64,000 nucleotides of DNA from the NCBI GenBank assembly GCA_020633205.1, contig JACKEB010000010.1:558001-622000 (forward strand). The letters run 5' to 3'. The stretch is from Polyangiaceae bacterium (lineage in GTDB: Bacteria; Myxococcota_A; Polyangia; Polyangiales; Polyangiaceae). A program made the translations under genes and the position numbers. The notes under the pieces were generated by a model that was not told the origin of the DNA, ran no database searches, and was given only the letters and a program-made list of their open reading frames with translations. Numbering within the stretch: the stretch's first letter is position 1; the number at the start of each line of letters is the position of its first letter. Below are positions 40,905-50,102 of the stretch, one piece after another.

Positions 40905-43900
40905 CTAACGGAGAATCCCGATGGCCTTGGCAGCGATCACCACATCGGGGTGGCTCGCGTGCTTCTTCATGAGTGCGGCGACATAGCCCTTTGCACGCTT
41001 GTCCCCGGCGGCGGCGAGGGCGCGAGCCGCCAGCAGGCGCACGGGCAGCGGCGCAACATCCGGGGGTTCGTCGAGGGTGCTCAGCTTGGCGGCGGCAAGG
41101 CTGGCCTTGCCATCCTCCGCGTCAATCAGCGCTTTCAGCCAGTCGTTCATCGGGCCGAGCAAGGTTGGGTACCGCGCGGCAAGGTTCCGGGCGCCGTCTG
41201 CGTCCTTGGCGGCTAACAAGTCGTAGCATCGCTCTAGCAGCGCCGGGACGGTTGCACCTTCGGCCTTGCCTGCTGCTTCCGCCGCCTGCTTCGCCTCGCC
41301 TTGATAGCGTAGCAGGCGTGCCTTGCGTAGCGCCTGGGCGGCGGTGAGGGAGTCCCAGTCCTTCGTGAGCTCCTGGGCTAGCTCGAGCTTCCCGTTGTCC
41401 AGGGCGTAGTCCACGGCCACGAGGTTTCCCCAGATGGCTTGCGGCTGGGCTAGCTCCTTCAGCTGCTCGTCCGCAGGAATCGTTTCCCCGCGGAGCCGAG
41501 CTAGCCCGGTCTGCAACCCCTTGAGCGTCGTCCCGCCCTTGGCTTCGTCACCGAAGGTGCTGAGCGCAGCACTTAGCTCCCCTTCGTCCAATGTCTCGTA
41601 GCCAATGACGGCCCGCACCACGGCGACTTCCGACGACTTCGGGTCCAGCGTCTCGATGGCCTTCTTGGCCTCGTCGAGGCGCCCGCCGAGCAACGCCACG
41701 CGCGCGGCCAGAGCGCGGGCGCGCGGGTAGATTGCGCTGAACTTGAGAGCACGCAGCGCCGCCTTACGGGCCAGCTCCTCATCGCCGTTCCGCACGGCAA
41801 CAAAGCCGAGCCAGGTCGAGATCGCTGGACCTCGACTGATCCCGATGGCGCTCTTCAGCTTCTCCCGGGACTCCTTCGGGTCCTGGGAGGTGAGCGAGTC
41901 GACCAGCAGCGGGATAGAGCGTAGTGAAGCAGGCAGCTGATTGCGCTCCTCATCGCTGAGCTTGCCCTTCGCCGGCAGATCGCCTTCCGCCCCCTCAGCG
42001 ACCCAGCGCAGCGCAACGATCGCCTTGCCCGAGGGACGCTCGCCGAGACGCTTGAGCGCTTCATCGACCACTGGCTTCGCCTGCTCCGGCCCGAGCTCGA
42101 TCAGGGCCAACGTCGCCAAGAAGATCTGCGCCGGGATCAAATCTGGGTCGAGCTTGACCGCGGCCTGGTAACGCTCGAAGGCCCGGTTGTCGCCCGCGAG
42201 GTCGAGAGCCGCAGCCGCCGTGAGCTGATACATCGGGTCCTGGGCGACCTTCTTGTCCCACTTGCTGAGCAGCGCCGCCGCGCCCGCCAAGTCGCCTTCC
42301 GCCATGAAGGATGCCACCTGGCCAAACGCAAGCTGCTCCTCGGGCACTTCGACGCTGCGAGCGCGATGAATCGCGGCGTCGATGCCTGGCGCCTCACCGG
42401 GTCCCATGAGGGCATTCAGCACGCGGTTCTCGAGCCAGAGCCGGGCGGCCTTCTGGTTGCGAGAGTCGAGCTCGAGGACTTCGTTGAGCTTGCCGTCCGA
42501 CGCGGCGAGCTCGTCCAGCTTGCCGTCGTGGAGCATCTTGCTCACCTGAACGGTCAACGCCTCGGCTTGGGCGGCCTTCTCAGCCCGCACCTTCTGGGTG
42601 TAGACGAAGCCTCCGCTACCGCCCACGCCGACCAAGAACGCCAGGATGGCGAGGGTCCAAACGCCGCGGCTCTTTTCCTTGGGCGGGCGCTCCCAAGCAG
42701 GCGGAGCACCGCCACCCTTTTCGTAGACACCAACCAGCGCCAGGTGCTCGAGGACGTGTTCCGGAGTCACGCTCGCCGAGTCATCGATCTCGACTTGAAG
42801 CGCTGCACGTCCGGGGATGGTTGGCTCATGTCGGCGCGGGTCGGGTGCGACTGGCGCGGGGGAAGGCATGGGCGCTGGAGCCTGAGCCAGCGCTGGCATC
42901 TGCGGTGCGAGCTGAGCGCGCACCGCTGGAGACAGCTCGAGGGTCGGCTGCCCGTCGCTCAGCGAGTGCATGCCGTTTGCTCCCGGCAAATCGATCGGAG
43001 GTAGCGGCGCGGGAGTCGGCTGCGCTGGTCGCGGGGAGTGCGCCTCCACCGACTGTGCGGCGGCACCCATCGACGAGAGCCCCGGCAGCGGAGGCGGCGT
43101 GCTCTTGGGCAGCGGGGGCGGCGTGCTCTTGGGCGGCGCCGCCGGCTCGAAGACTCCGGGTAGCGGCGGTGGCGCCGACAGCGGACGGGGACCTGGAGCC
43201 TTGGCGACAGGAGAGGCAGCTGCGAGTGGGCTCACCCCCAAACCAACCGGCACCTTCGGGGCCTTGGGCAACGCGTCTGGAGGCGCAGCAACGGGCGCCT
43301 GAGCGACGGGATGCGCTGACGGGTGGTTGTCCAGCTGCCAGTTCGCCGCTGAGTCCATCACCGTCGTTGGATCATCGAAACTCAGGGCATTTCCCCGAGG
43401 ATTTGTCACCTCATCGCTGAGGCTAGCTCGGGGATTGACGGTGGGCGGGGGAATCGAGTTCTTCTTGGGCAGCGTGCGCGCGACCTCGGTCGCAACCGCT
43501 TGGATCCCAACGCGCTTCTGCAGCGCGACGTAGACCGTGGCGCGTTCGTGCCAGAGCTGGGTATCCGCATCCTGGCTGCCGAGTTGTATTGCCCGCGCGA
43601 GCACCTTCTCGGCGCGCATCGCGTCGCCTCGACGCAGCAACACCTCACCCAAGTAGCGGAAAGCACGTGCGTCCCGACCGTCCGCCTTGCCCGCGCTCAC
43701 GAGTGCCGCCTGCGCCTCTGGCAGTAGCTGCGAGTCGAGGAACATGCGGCCAACGGCCAGCATCACTTGAGGATCGTCGAGGTGCCACGTCTGCGCGTTG
43801 GTCCCGACCTCGCGAATCAGATCCTCCATCCCCGCGGTAGTGCTCAGGAAGGAGCACAGGGCGACCGTCGCATCTGCGTCGGGGTTGGCTCGCCACTTTC

Positions 43901-43937
43901 CAATCAACTCATCGACGGCACCCATCGCCGGCAGCAT
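40905..43937 (-). CDS. Large TPR membrane protein
   Basis: About 1010 residues. The N-terminal 140 contain helical repeats (EAQAALVSAGKADGRDARAF, AEKVLARAIQLGSQDADT). A Pro/Ala-rich disordered linker follows (about 150-420) with two STPPPLP repeats, then one membrane helix (GVWTLAILAFLVGVGGSGGFVY, about 450-470). About 540 residues of TPR-like helices follow outside the membrane, including YQAAVKLDPDLIPAQIFLATLAL and ALRALKFSAIYPRARALAAR. It resembles myxobacterial tetratricopeptide proteins with cytosolic disordered arms; no catalytic motif was seen. The start could be the ATG at 43937 or 43925. Function unknown. Confidence 0.78.
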   Translation of the reverse strand: MLPAMGAVDELIGKWRANPDADATVALCSFLSTTAGMEDLIREVGTNAQTWHLDDPQVMLAVGRMFLDSQLLPEAQAALVSAGKADGRDARAFRYLGEVLLRRGDAMRAEKVLARAIQLGSQDADTQLWHERATVYVALQKRVGIQAVATEVARTLPKKNSIPPPTVNPRASLSDEVTNPRGNALSFDDPTTVMDSAANWQLDNHPSAHPVAQAPVAAPPDALPKAPKVPVGLGVSPLAAASPVAKAPGPRPLSAPPPLPGVFEPAAPPKSTPPPLPKSTPPPLPGLSSMGAAAQSVEAHSPRPAQPTPAPLPPIDLPGANGMHSLSDGQPTLELSPAVRAQLAPQMPALAQAPAPMPSPAPVAPDPRRHEPTIPGRAALQVEIDDSASVTPEHVLEHLALVGVYEKGGGAPPAWERPPKEKSRGVWTLAILAFLVGVGGSGGFVYTQKVRAEKAAQAEALTVQVSKMLHDGKLDELAASDGKLNEVLELDSRNQKAARLWLENRVLNALMGPGEAPGIDAAIHRARSVEVPEEQLAFGQVASFMAEGDLAGAAALLSKWDKKVAQDPMYQLTAAAALDLAGDNRAFERYQAAVKLDPDLIPAQIFLATLALIELGPEQAKPVVDEALKRLGERPSGKAIVALRWVAEGAEGDLPAKGKLSDEERNQLPASLRSIPLLVDSLTSQDPKESREKLKSAIGISRGPAISTWLGFVAVRNGDEELARKAALRALKFSAIYPRARALAARVALLGGRLDEAKKAIETLDPKSSEVAVVRAVIGYETLDEGELSAALSTFGDEAKGGTTLKGLQTGLARLRGETIPADEQLKELAQPQAIWGNLVAVDYALDNGKLELAQELTKDWDSLTAAQALRKARLLRYQGEAKQAAEAAGKAEGATVPALLERCYDLLAAKDADGARNLAARYPTLLGPMNDWLKALIDAEDGKASLAAAKLSTLDEPPDVAPLPVRLLAARALAAAGDKRAKGYVAALMKKHASHPDVVIAAKAIGILR

Positions 43938-44308
43938 ACCCACGTCCGCGCTTACTAGAAAAGCTGGGCGATGAGTTGGGGGCTGCTCCACTCACGCGTG
44001 GGGCGAAACCCACACGCAACGAAAACAGCGTCCCGCGCTGGCGCAAGCGCCGATCAACTGGCTCCAGTTACGGCAAGATCTGCGTCGTGGGGTTTTCGTC
44101 GCTACCGCTCGCGTGCTAGAGGCACGCGCGAAAACGCTGTCGACCCGAGGCGCACTGGAGGTGCCCTTCGGTAAGCGGCGCGGTTTCTTCCCCCCAACGT
44201 CACGCCAGTTTTGGCGCGATTTCGGGACTTGGTCGGCTGAAGCCGACGCGCGCCTGAAAAAACTCCCCAAAGGAGCGTCCCTGTGACGCGGAGAGCGAAG
44301 GTCGAGCC
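43938..44308. other. Divergent region before purF
   Basis: A 371-nt gap between the divergent TPR gene and purF. It contains several GC-rich stretches and an AAAGGAGCG ribosome-site-like sequence about 40 nt before purF, but no recognised riboswitch, tRNA or ORF of coding character. Confidence 0.35.
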
Positions 44309-45778
44309 ATGTGCGGTGTATTCGGCATCTACGGCCACGGTGAAGCGGCAAACCTCACCTACCTCGGCCTTCATGCGCTCCAGCACCGGGGTCAGGAGAG
44401 CGCGGGCATCGTGACCACGGACGGCAACCAACTCTTCGCGCATCGCGCGATGGGCCACGTGATCGATGTCTTCCCCCAAGAGCAGCTGGCGCGTCTCCAG
44501 GGGCATTCGGCTATTGGCCACGTACGCTATTCGACCGCCGGAGGCTCCTTCCTCAAGAACGCGCAGCCCATCGCGGTCGAATACTCTCGCGGCTCGATCG
44601 CGATTGGACACAACGGCAACCTGACCAACGCCGAACGGCTGCGCGAGAAGCTCGAAGCCCAGGGGTCGATCTTCCAAAGCGCGAGCGACACGGAGGTCAT
44701 CGTGCACCTGGTCGCGAAGAGCACCCAGCGCGCCGTGGAAGACCGCGTCGCCGACGCGCTGAACCAGGTCGAAGGCGCCTTCTCGCTGCTAGCGCTCAGC
44801 CCCGACACCTTGGTGGCGGTGCGGGATCCGCGCGGAATCCGTCCACTTTGCCTCGGCATCGTGCCGGGGCGACCCAACGCCCACGTAGTTGCCAGCGAGA
44901 GCACCAGCTTCGATCTGATCGGGGCCGAGTTCGTGCGCGAGATCGAGCCGGGTGAGATGATCGTGGTCAACTCCAACGGCCTGACCAGCTCACGCCCCTT
45001 CGACAAGGTTACGCGCAAGCTCTGCATCTTCGAGTACGTGTACTTTGCCCGACCGGACTCCACGATCGATGGCATCAGCGTCTACGAGGCTCGCAAGAAC
45101 CTCGGGCGCAAGCTCGCGATGGAGCACCCCGTCGAAGCGGACGTCGTGATCCCCGTGCCGGACTCTGGCGTGCCGGCGACGATCGGCTATGCAGAGCAGG
45201 CGGGCTTGCCCTTCGAGATGGGCCTGGTGCGCAGCCACTACATCGGGCGCACGTTCATCGAACCCGAGCAGCGCATCCGCCACTTCGGGGTGAAGCTGAA
45301 GCTGAACGCAATTTCCCGTACGCTAAAGGGCAAGCGGGTCGTCGTTGTCGACGACTCCATCGTGCGGGGCACGACGAGCCGCAAGATCGTCAAGATGCTG
45401 CGAGATGCAGGAGCGCGGGAGGTGCACTTCCGCATCTCGAGCCCGCCGAACAAGTGGCCCTGCTACTACGGCATCGATACGCCGACGCGCAGCGAGCTGA
45501 TCGCCTCGAACCACTCGATCGAAGAGATCAACAACTACATCACGACGGACAGCCTGGCTTACCTGTCCCTCGACGGCATGGTTTCCTCGGTCATGGCCTC
45601 GCGCCACGGCGAGGGAGCGGCGCCACTGAAGAGCGGAGACTCTGCGCGGCGGCTGCCCATCGCGCCCGCCCTAGAGGCAGATCAGCAGTCGTTCTGCCAC
45701 GCCTGCTGGAGCGGCGAGTATCCCATCGAGTTCCGCGGCAACCCCGGCGCCCGCCAGATGCGCCTGCTAGAGGCTTGA
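44309..45778 (+). CDS. purF: Amidophosphoribosyltransferase PurF
   Basis: A 489-residue enzyme making phosphoribosylamine from PRPP and glutamine, the first step of purine synthesis. Met is followed at once by the glutaminase nucleophile Cys2 (MCGVFGIYG), as in processed PurF enzymes. Glutamine-binding features include the HRGQESAG and IGHVRYSTAG motifs and GHNGNLTN. The phosphoribosyltransferase domain has the PRPP loop RVVVVDDSIVRGTT. The C-terminus carries Cys in CHACWSG, where some PurFs hold an iron-sulfur cluster. It is a single gene here, with no other pur genes in the window. Confidence 0.97.
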   Translation: MCGVFGIYGHGEAANLTYLGLHALQHRGQESAGIVTTDGNQLFAHRAMGHVIDVFPQEQLARLQGHSAIGHVRYSTAGGSFLKNAQPIAVEYSRGSIAIGHNGNLTNAERLREKLEAQGSIFQSASDTEVIVHLVAKSTQRAVEDRVADALNQVEGAFSLLALSPDTLVAVRDPRGIRPLCLGIVPGRPNAHVVASESTSFDLIGAEFVREIEPGEMIVVNSNGLTSSRPFDKVTRKLCIFEYVYFARPDSTIDGISVYEARKNLGRKLAMEHPVEADVVIPVPDSGVPATIGYAEQAGLPFEMGLVRSHYIGRTFIEPEQRIRHFGVKLKLNAISRTLKGKRVVVVDDSIVRGTTSRKIVKMLRDAGAREVHFRISSPPNKWPCYYGIDTPTRSELIASNHSIEEINNYITTDSLAYLSLDGMVSSVMASRHGEGAAPLKSGDSARRLPIAPALEADQQSFCHACWSGEYPIEFRGNPGARQMRLLEA

Positions 45779-46006
45779 TCGTTTGGGGGGGAGGGCGCCA
45801 CGAGCGTCAGAGAAAGCGCTCTTGCAGCAGCCTTCACGCGCTCTTGAAATGCACGAAACTGCGCTCCCACGTCGAGCCGGGTGCAGCTGACTTCAGAGTG
45901 CCCAATCTCGCTTCGCTCTGCTAAGCACTCAGCAACGCTTCCACTGGAGGCTTGGAACACCACTCGCGCCGCCGTACGCGCCGCGCCCCAACAGCAGCTT
46001 ACTGGG

Positions 46007-46924
46007 ATGCTCGACACTCCGCCTGACCGCGTTTCCGTTTACGAAGTCTCCCCGCGAGACGGGTTACAGAACGAGGCTTCGCCGATCTCCACCGAAGCCA
46101 AGCAGCGCTTGGTCGAGGCGCTAGTGAAGGCGGGCCTGACGCGAGTCGAGGTTTCGAGCTTCGTGTCACCGCGCTGGATCCCCCAGCTGGCGGACGCGGA
46201 AGAGCTGCTTGGTTTGCTCGAGGCGCCCGAAGGCGTCACCTTCAGCGCGCTCTGCCCCAACGCGCGTGGCTTCGAGCGCGCGAAAGCCTGTGGCTTGAAG
46301 GAAATCGCCGTCTTCATGTCGGCAAGCGAGACCCACAACCAGAAGAACACAAACAAGTCGACCGAGGCGTCGCTGCGAGTGTTTCGTGAAGTAGTGCCTC
46401 CCGCCCTGGAAGCCGGGATGCAAGTGCGCGCCTACGTCTCGACGGTGTGGGGTTGCCCCTACGAAGGTGACGTCGATCCTCAGCGCTCGCTGGACATCAC
46501 TCGCGCGCTGCTCGACATGGGCTGCTATCAGGTCTCCTTGGGTGACACTATCGGCGTCGGAACGCCCATCCAGACCCGCGAGCTAGGCAAGCTTTTCCTC
46601 AAGGAATTTCCTCAAGAAAAGCTCGCGCTCCATCTCCACGACACGCGAGGCACAGCACTCGCCAACGCGCTCGTCGGCCTCGATCTCGGCTTCCGTCACT
46701 TCGACGCGTCGGTTGCTGGCCTCGGCGGTTGCCCCTACGCGCCCGGCGCAGCCGGCAACCTGGCGACCGAAGACCTGGTCTACATGCTCCATGGCATGGG
46801 CATCGAGACCGGCATCGATCTCGAGCTGCTCGTGGAGGCGGGCCGGGTGGCTGAAGCGGTGGTTGGACGCCGCCTACCCGGAAAAGTGCATCAGGCCGGC
46901 GTCAGCAGCCGGCGCGCGATCTGA
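46007..46924 (+). CDS. Hydroxymethylglutaryl-CoA lyase
   Basis: A 305-residue TIM-barrel enzyme cleaving HMG-CoA to acetyl-CoA and acetoacetate, used in leucine and ketone-body metabolism. The N-terminal strand YEVSPRDGLQNE carries the metal and substrate residues, with VEVSSFVSPRWIPQ and SASETHNQKN typical of the family. The HMG-CoA lyase signature SVAGLGGCPYAPGAAGN contains the active-site Cys. The ATG at 46007 gives the normal length; the frame stays open 42 codons upstream without homology. 228 nt follow purF, so it may be separately transcribed. Confidence 0.95.
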   Translation: MLDTPPDRVSVYEVSPRDGLQNEASPISTEAKQRLVEALVKAGLTRVEVSSFVSPRWIPQLADAEELLGLLEAPEGVTFSALCPNARGFERAKACGLKEIAVFMSASETHNQKNTNKSTEASLRVFREVVPPALEAGMQVRAYVSTVWGCPYEGDVDPQRSLDITRALLDMGCYQVSLGDTIGVGTPIQTRELGKLFLKEFPQEKLALHLHDTRGTALANALVGLDLGFRHFDASVAGLGGCPYAPGAAGNLATEDLVYMLHGMGIETGIDLELLVEAGRVAEAVVGRRLPGKVHQAGVSSRRAI

Positions 46925-46934
46925 CTGCTCAGCC

Positions 46935-47004
46935 ACTGCGGAAACCGCAGCGATGGTGCGGAATCGGCAGCCCGACAGTCCTTACGGCTAACTGCGGAAA
47001 CCGC
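46935..47004. repeat. Repeated ACTGCGGAAACCGC hairpin units
   Basis: The 14-mer ACTGCGGAAACCGC occurs at 46935-46948 and again at 46991-47004. The first forms a CTGCGG-AAA-CCGCAG hairpin, the second a shorter CGG-AAA-CCG stem. They lie just past the HMG-CoA lyase stop. Possible tandem 3'-end structures of that transcript. Confidence 0.4.
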
Positions 47005-47105
47005 TTCGCGCGCTAGGCGAAGTTGGAACGGCGCTTGCTCAGTGCAGTTTGCGAGGCGAGCATCGATCCAGGCCGTGGACGACGCATCGGCCCCGATCCC
47101 GACGC

Positions 47106-48458
47106 ATGTCCGACCCAGAGCCGCCCCGACGAGCCTCCAGGCCACGTAGCTGGGGACGCCCAGCGCTCGCCGCGGGAAGCTTGCTCGCCATCCTGGCGCT
47201 GCTGCTCACGCTCATCATGAGCTACCGCAACGTCGAGCGCGCGGGCATTGCTCTGGCTCGAGGCGAAGCAGCAGCTTGGTTCGATCGGGTGCGCCGCACT
47301 CGACCTGACGAACGCGGTGCCCCCCCCGACCTCGACCGGTTCCTGAAGCGGCACGAGGACGCCGGGTTGCGCTACGTCGCGCTCGGATCGCCGGAAGGGA
47401 TTCAGCACTCGGCGGGGGAACCCAAGCTCGGCCCGGTCAACTCACGGGATTTCCTGAAGGGCAGCCTCACCATCCGCGACAACCGGGTGCGCGCAGTGTC
47501 TCTGCCCGTGCCGCCTCCCCCGCCCTGCCCACCAGAAGCCCCTGACTGCGATCCCATCGACCTCCCACCCCCGCACTTGCCGCCGGGGATCTTGCTCGAG
47601 TTCGAGACGCGCTCCGTACCGGAGCTCAGGGAGGGAGCGCTGCAAAGTCTAGGCGTGGGACTCGCCGCCGCCCTCGCGCTGGGCGCGCTGACGATCCTGC
47701 TGTGGCGCGCCTTCTCGAGCCACGAGCGGCTGTTGATCGAACTCGCGCGAGAGCGACGCCTGGCGAGTCTCGGCCAAATGAGCGCCGTGTTGGCCCATGA
47801 AATCAAGAATCCTTTGGCCTCCCTCAAGGGCAACGCCCAGCTCCTCGCGGAAGTGCTGCCTCGGGAGAGCAAAGCCCACGCGCGCAGCGAACGCGTGGTG
47901 AAGGAGGCAATTCGTCTGGAGCGCTTGGTGCTGGACCTCTTGGCGTTCGCGCGCTCTGGCGAGCTCGCTGTGACCGACGTAGAGCTCCATCCGCTGCTCT
48001 CGAGCGCGATCCAGCAAGCTCAGGCCCATGTGTGGACCCCCAGCGCGGAGCGGGACATCTCGGAGTCCCAGCAAACCGGGCGCTGGGTGCGCCTCGATGC
48101 GCCCGACCTGCCAGCGACGTGGCCACTGGATGCGGAGCGCATTCGTCAGGTCTTGGTGAACCTCTTGCAGAACGGCCTCCACGCTTCGCCTGAGCCGGTG
48201 AAGCTCGAAGCACGCGTCCTCGACAAGCTGCTCGTGCTGCGAGTACTCGACGAAGGGCGCGGCATCGACGGCGACCCCGAGGCGCTCTTCGAGCCCTTTC
48301 ACACGACCCGCACCCAAGGCACCGGCCTTGGCCTCGCCATCGCGCGGCGCCTGGTAGAGCTACACGGCGGCAGCATTTCGGCCTCGAATTTGCTTGATGA
48401 CACAGGGGCCGTCAGCGGCGCCTGCTTCGAAGTGCGACTCCCGCGAGGCGTTGGCTGA
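47106..48458 (+). CDS. Membrane sensor histidine kinase (NtrB/ZraS-like)
   Basis: A 450-residue kinase, start at the ATG at 47106. Two membrane helices (about residues 18-38 and 182-206) flank a Pro-rich extracytoplasmic sensor segment with PVPPPPPCPPEAPDC. The HisKA domain has LGQMSAVLAHEIKNPLASL with the phospho-acceptor His; the HATPase has an N-box NLLQNGLHAS, DEGRGIDGD and GTGLGLAI. This is the kinase type that pairs with NtrC-family regulators, and one begins 82 nt downstream. A metal or envelope signal is plausible because of the short periplasmic domain, but the signal is not known. Confidence 0.92.
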   Translation: MSDPEPPRRASRPRSWGRPALAAGSLLAILALLLTLIMSYRNVERAGIALARGEAAAWFDRVRRTRPDERGAPPDLDRFLKRHEDAGLRYVALGSPEGIQHSAGEPKLGPVNSRDFLKGSLTIRDNRVRAVSLPVPPPPPCPPEAPDCDPIDLPPPHLPPGILLEFETRSVPELREGALQSLGVGLAAALALGALTILLWRAFSSHERLLIELARERRLASLGQMSAVLAHEIKNPLASLKGNAQLLAEVLPRESKAHARSERVVKEAIRLERLVLDLLAFARSGELAVTDVELHPLLSSAIQQAQAHVWTPSAERDISESQQTGRWVRLDAPDLPATWPLDAERIRQVLVNLLQNGLHASPEPVKLEARVLDKLLVLRVLDEGRGIDGDPEALFEPFHTTRTQGTGLGLAIARRLVELHGGSISASNLLDDTGAVSGACFEVRLPRGVG

Positions 48459-48540
48459 ACACTTGCAAGGCTTTGCGACAAGGCTCGCGACAGACGCGAA
48501 GCGACCCCCGCGCAGCAGCGACTTATTTCCTGGAGGAGAC

Positions 48541-49875
48541 TTGGCGAGAATCTTGGTGGTAGACGACGAGGAGGGACTCCGCGAGTTTCTGGTAGAAGCT
48601 CTCGAACTCTCCGGACACGACGTGACGCCAGCGGAGACGGCCGAGCAGGCCCTCAGCCAGGCCGCCAACTCACATTTTCATGTGGTAATCAGCGACCTCA
48701 GGCTACCAGGCAAGAGCGGCATCGATCTCTTGCGGCAGCTGCGCCAGGACGCTCCAGACACTCAGGTGGTGATGCTGACCGCCCATGCGAGTGTGGAGAG
48801 CGCCGTCGACGCGATGCGACTTGGTGCGTTCGACTACCTAGAAAAGCCCATAGGAAGCCCAGCGGAGCTTCGTCTGGTCGTCGACCGAGCGCTGGAGAAG
48901 CGCGGCCTGCTGGCGGCGAAAGAGCAGGCGTTGCGCACTCAGGATTCCGTGGACGCGTTGAGCTACGGCGCTGAGTCCATGCAGCCGGTAGTCGCTGCCG
49001 CCGAGCGCGTGGCTCGCACCGACGCGACCGTGCTGCTCCTGGGTGAGAGCGGCACGGGCAAGGAAGTCCTGGCCCGAGCGATCCATCAAAAGAGCAACAG
49101 ACGGGACGCGCCGTTCGTCGCCATCAACTGCGCCGCCCTCTCGAGTCACTTGCTCGAGAGCGAGCTCTTCGGACACGAAAAGGGCGCGTTCACCGGCGCT
49201 CACGCTCGGCGCCAGGGACGCATCGAGCTGGCAGAAGGTGGCACCTTCTTCTTGGACGAGATTGGTGAGCTGGAGCCCGCGCTCCAGGCCAAGCTCCTGC
49301 GAGTACTGCAAGATCGACGCTTCGAGCGCGTGGGTGGTAGCCGCACGCTCGCCGCTGACGTGCGCTGGGTCGCCGCGACGAACCGCGACCTACGTCAGGC
49401 GATGGCCGAGGGTAGTTTCCGTGAAGATTTGTATCATCGCCTCGCGGTCTTCCCCATCCGCCTGCCCCCGCTACGGGAGCGCCGTGAAGACATCGTGCCG
49501 CTGGCGGAGGCGCTCGTTAAGCGCCTTTCCGCCGAACTTGGGCGCAGCGCCCCGGACCTCTCCGCGAGCGTTCAGCGTTACCTCAAGGAAGCAGAATGGC
49601 CAGGCAACATTCGTGAGCTGCGCAACGTGCTCGAACGCGCGCTGATTCTGTGTGACGGTACCACCGTGGAAAAGAGCCATCTCTGGCTCGAGCCAACCAC
49701 CAACGGCAAGAGCGAGCCGCCAGACCTGGCTCGCCCCCTGGTGGACATCGAGCGTGAAGCGATCACCCAGGCACTCGCGCGCTGTGGTGGTAATCGCAAG
49801 GCAGCCTCGGAGATGCTCGGGATCGGGCTCCGGACGCTGTACGACAAGCTGAAGCGGTATGAGATCACGGCGTGA
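48541..49875 (+). CDS. NtrC-family sigma-54 response regulator
   Basis: The start is the TTG at 48541, with GGAGGAG directly before it; ATG-initiated frames upstream would overlap the kinase gene and add a non-homologous extension. The 444-residue product has a receiver (ILVVDDEEGL, ISDLRLPG, MLTAHA, LEKPIG), a complete sigma-54 AAA+ domain (GESGTGKE, KGAFTGAH, FFLDEIGE) and a Fis-type HTH (CGGNRKAASEMLGIGLRTLYDK). It should bind enhancers and remodel sigma-54 holoenzyme when phosphorylated by the kinase encoded upstream. Its 3' end faces a convergent lipoprotein gene over a 227-nt gap holding a large inverted repeat. Confidence 0.95.
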   Translation: MARILVVDDEEGLREFLVEALELSGHDVTPAETAEQALSQAANSHFHVVISDLRLPGKSGIDLLRQLRQDAPDTQVVMLTAHASVESAVDAMRLGAFDYLEKPIGSPAELRLVVDRALEKRGLLAAKEQALRTQDSVDALSYGAESMQPVVAAAERVARTDATVLLLGESGTGKEVLARAIHQKSNRRDAPFVAINCAALSSHLLESELFGHEKGAFTGAHARRQGRIELAEGGTFFLDEIGELEPALQAKLLRVLQDRRFERVGGSRTLAADVRWVAATNRDLRQAMAEGSFREDLYHRLAVFPIRLPPLRERREDIVPLAEALVKRLSAELGRSAPDLSASVQRYLKEAEWPGNIRELRNVLERALILCDGTTVEKSHLWLEPTTNGKSEPPDLARPLVDIEREAITQALARCGGNRKAASEMLGIGLRTLYDKLKRYEITA

Positions 49876-50035
49876 CGCGCGCACGCCACCCATTGCCGTG
49901 TGGAACACGCGCGGCGCGCCGAGTGCGCCCCAGGGCCGCGGCAGTGGCTTCGAGCGAGACGGCTAGTGAGGCGAATCTGTGATTCGCTGAACAAGTCAAC
50001 ACAGCGTTTCCTCGTCTCAAAAGCAGTGCGAAGGC

Positions 50036-50080
50036 GCAAAACTCGTGCGCCCACACCCTCAGGGGGCGGGCGAGTTTTGC
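50036..50080. terminator. Large inverted repeat between convergent genes
   Basis: A perfect 10-bp outer stem (GCAAAACTCG / CGAGTTTTGC) encloses a 5-bp inner stem (CGCCC / GGGCG). It lies midway between the ends of the NtrC-like gene and the convergent lipoprotein gene. No T-run follows on either strand, so a bidirectional, non-canonical terminator is inferred. Confidence 0.55.
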
Positions 50081-50102
50081 AGCGAACTACGGAGACAGGA
50101 CA

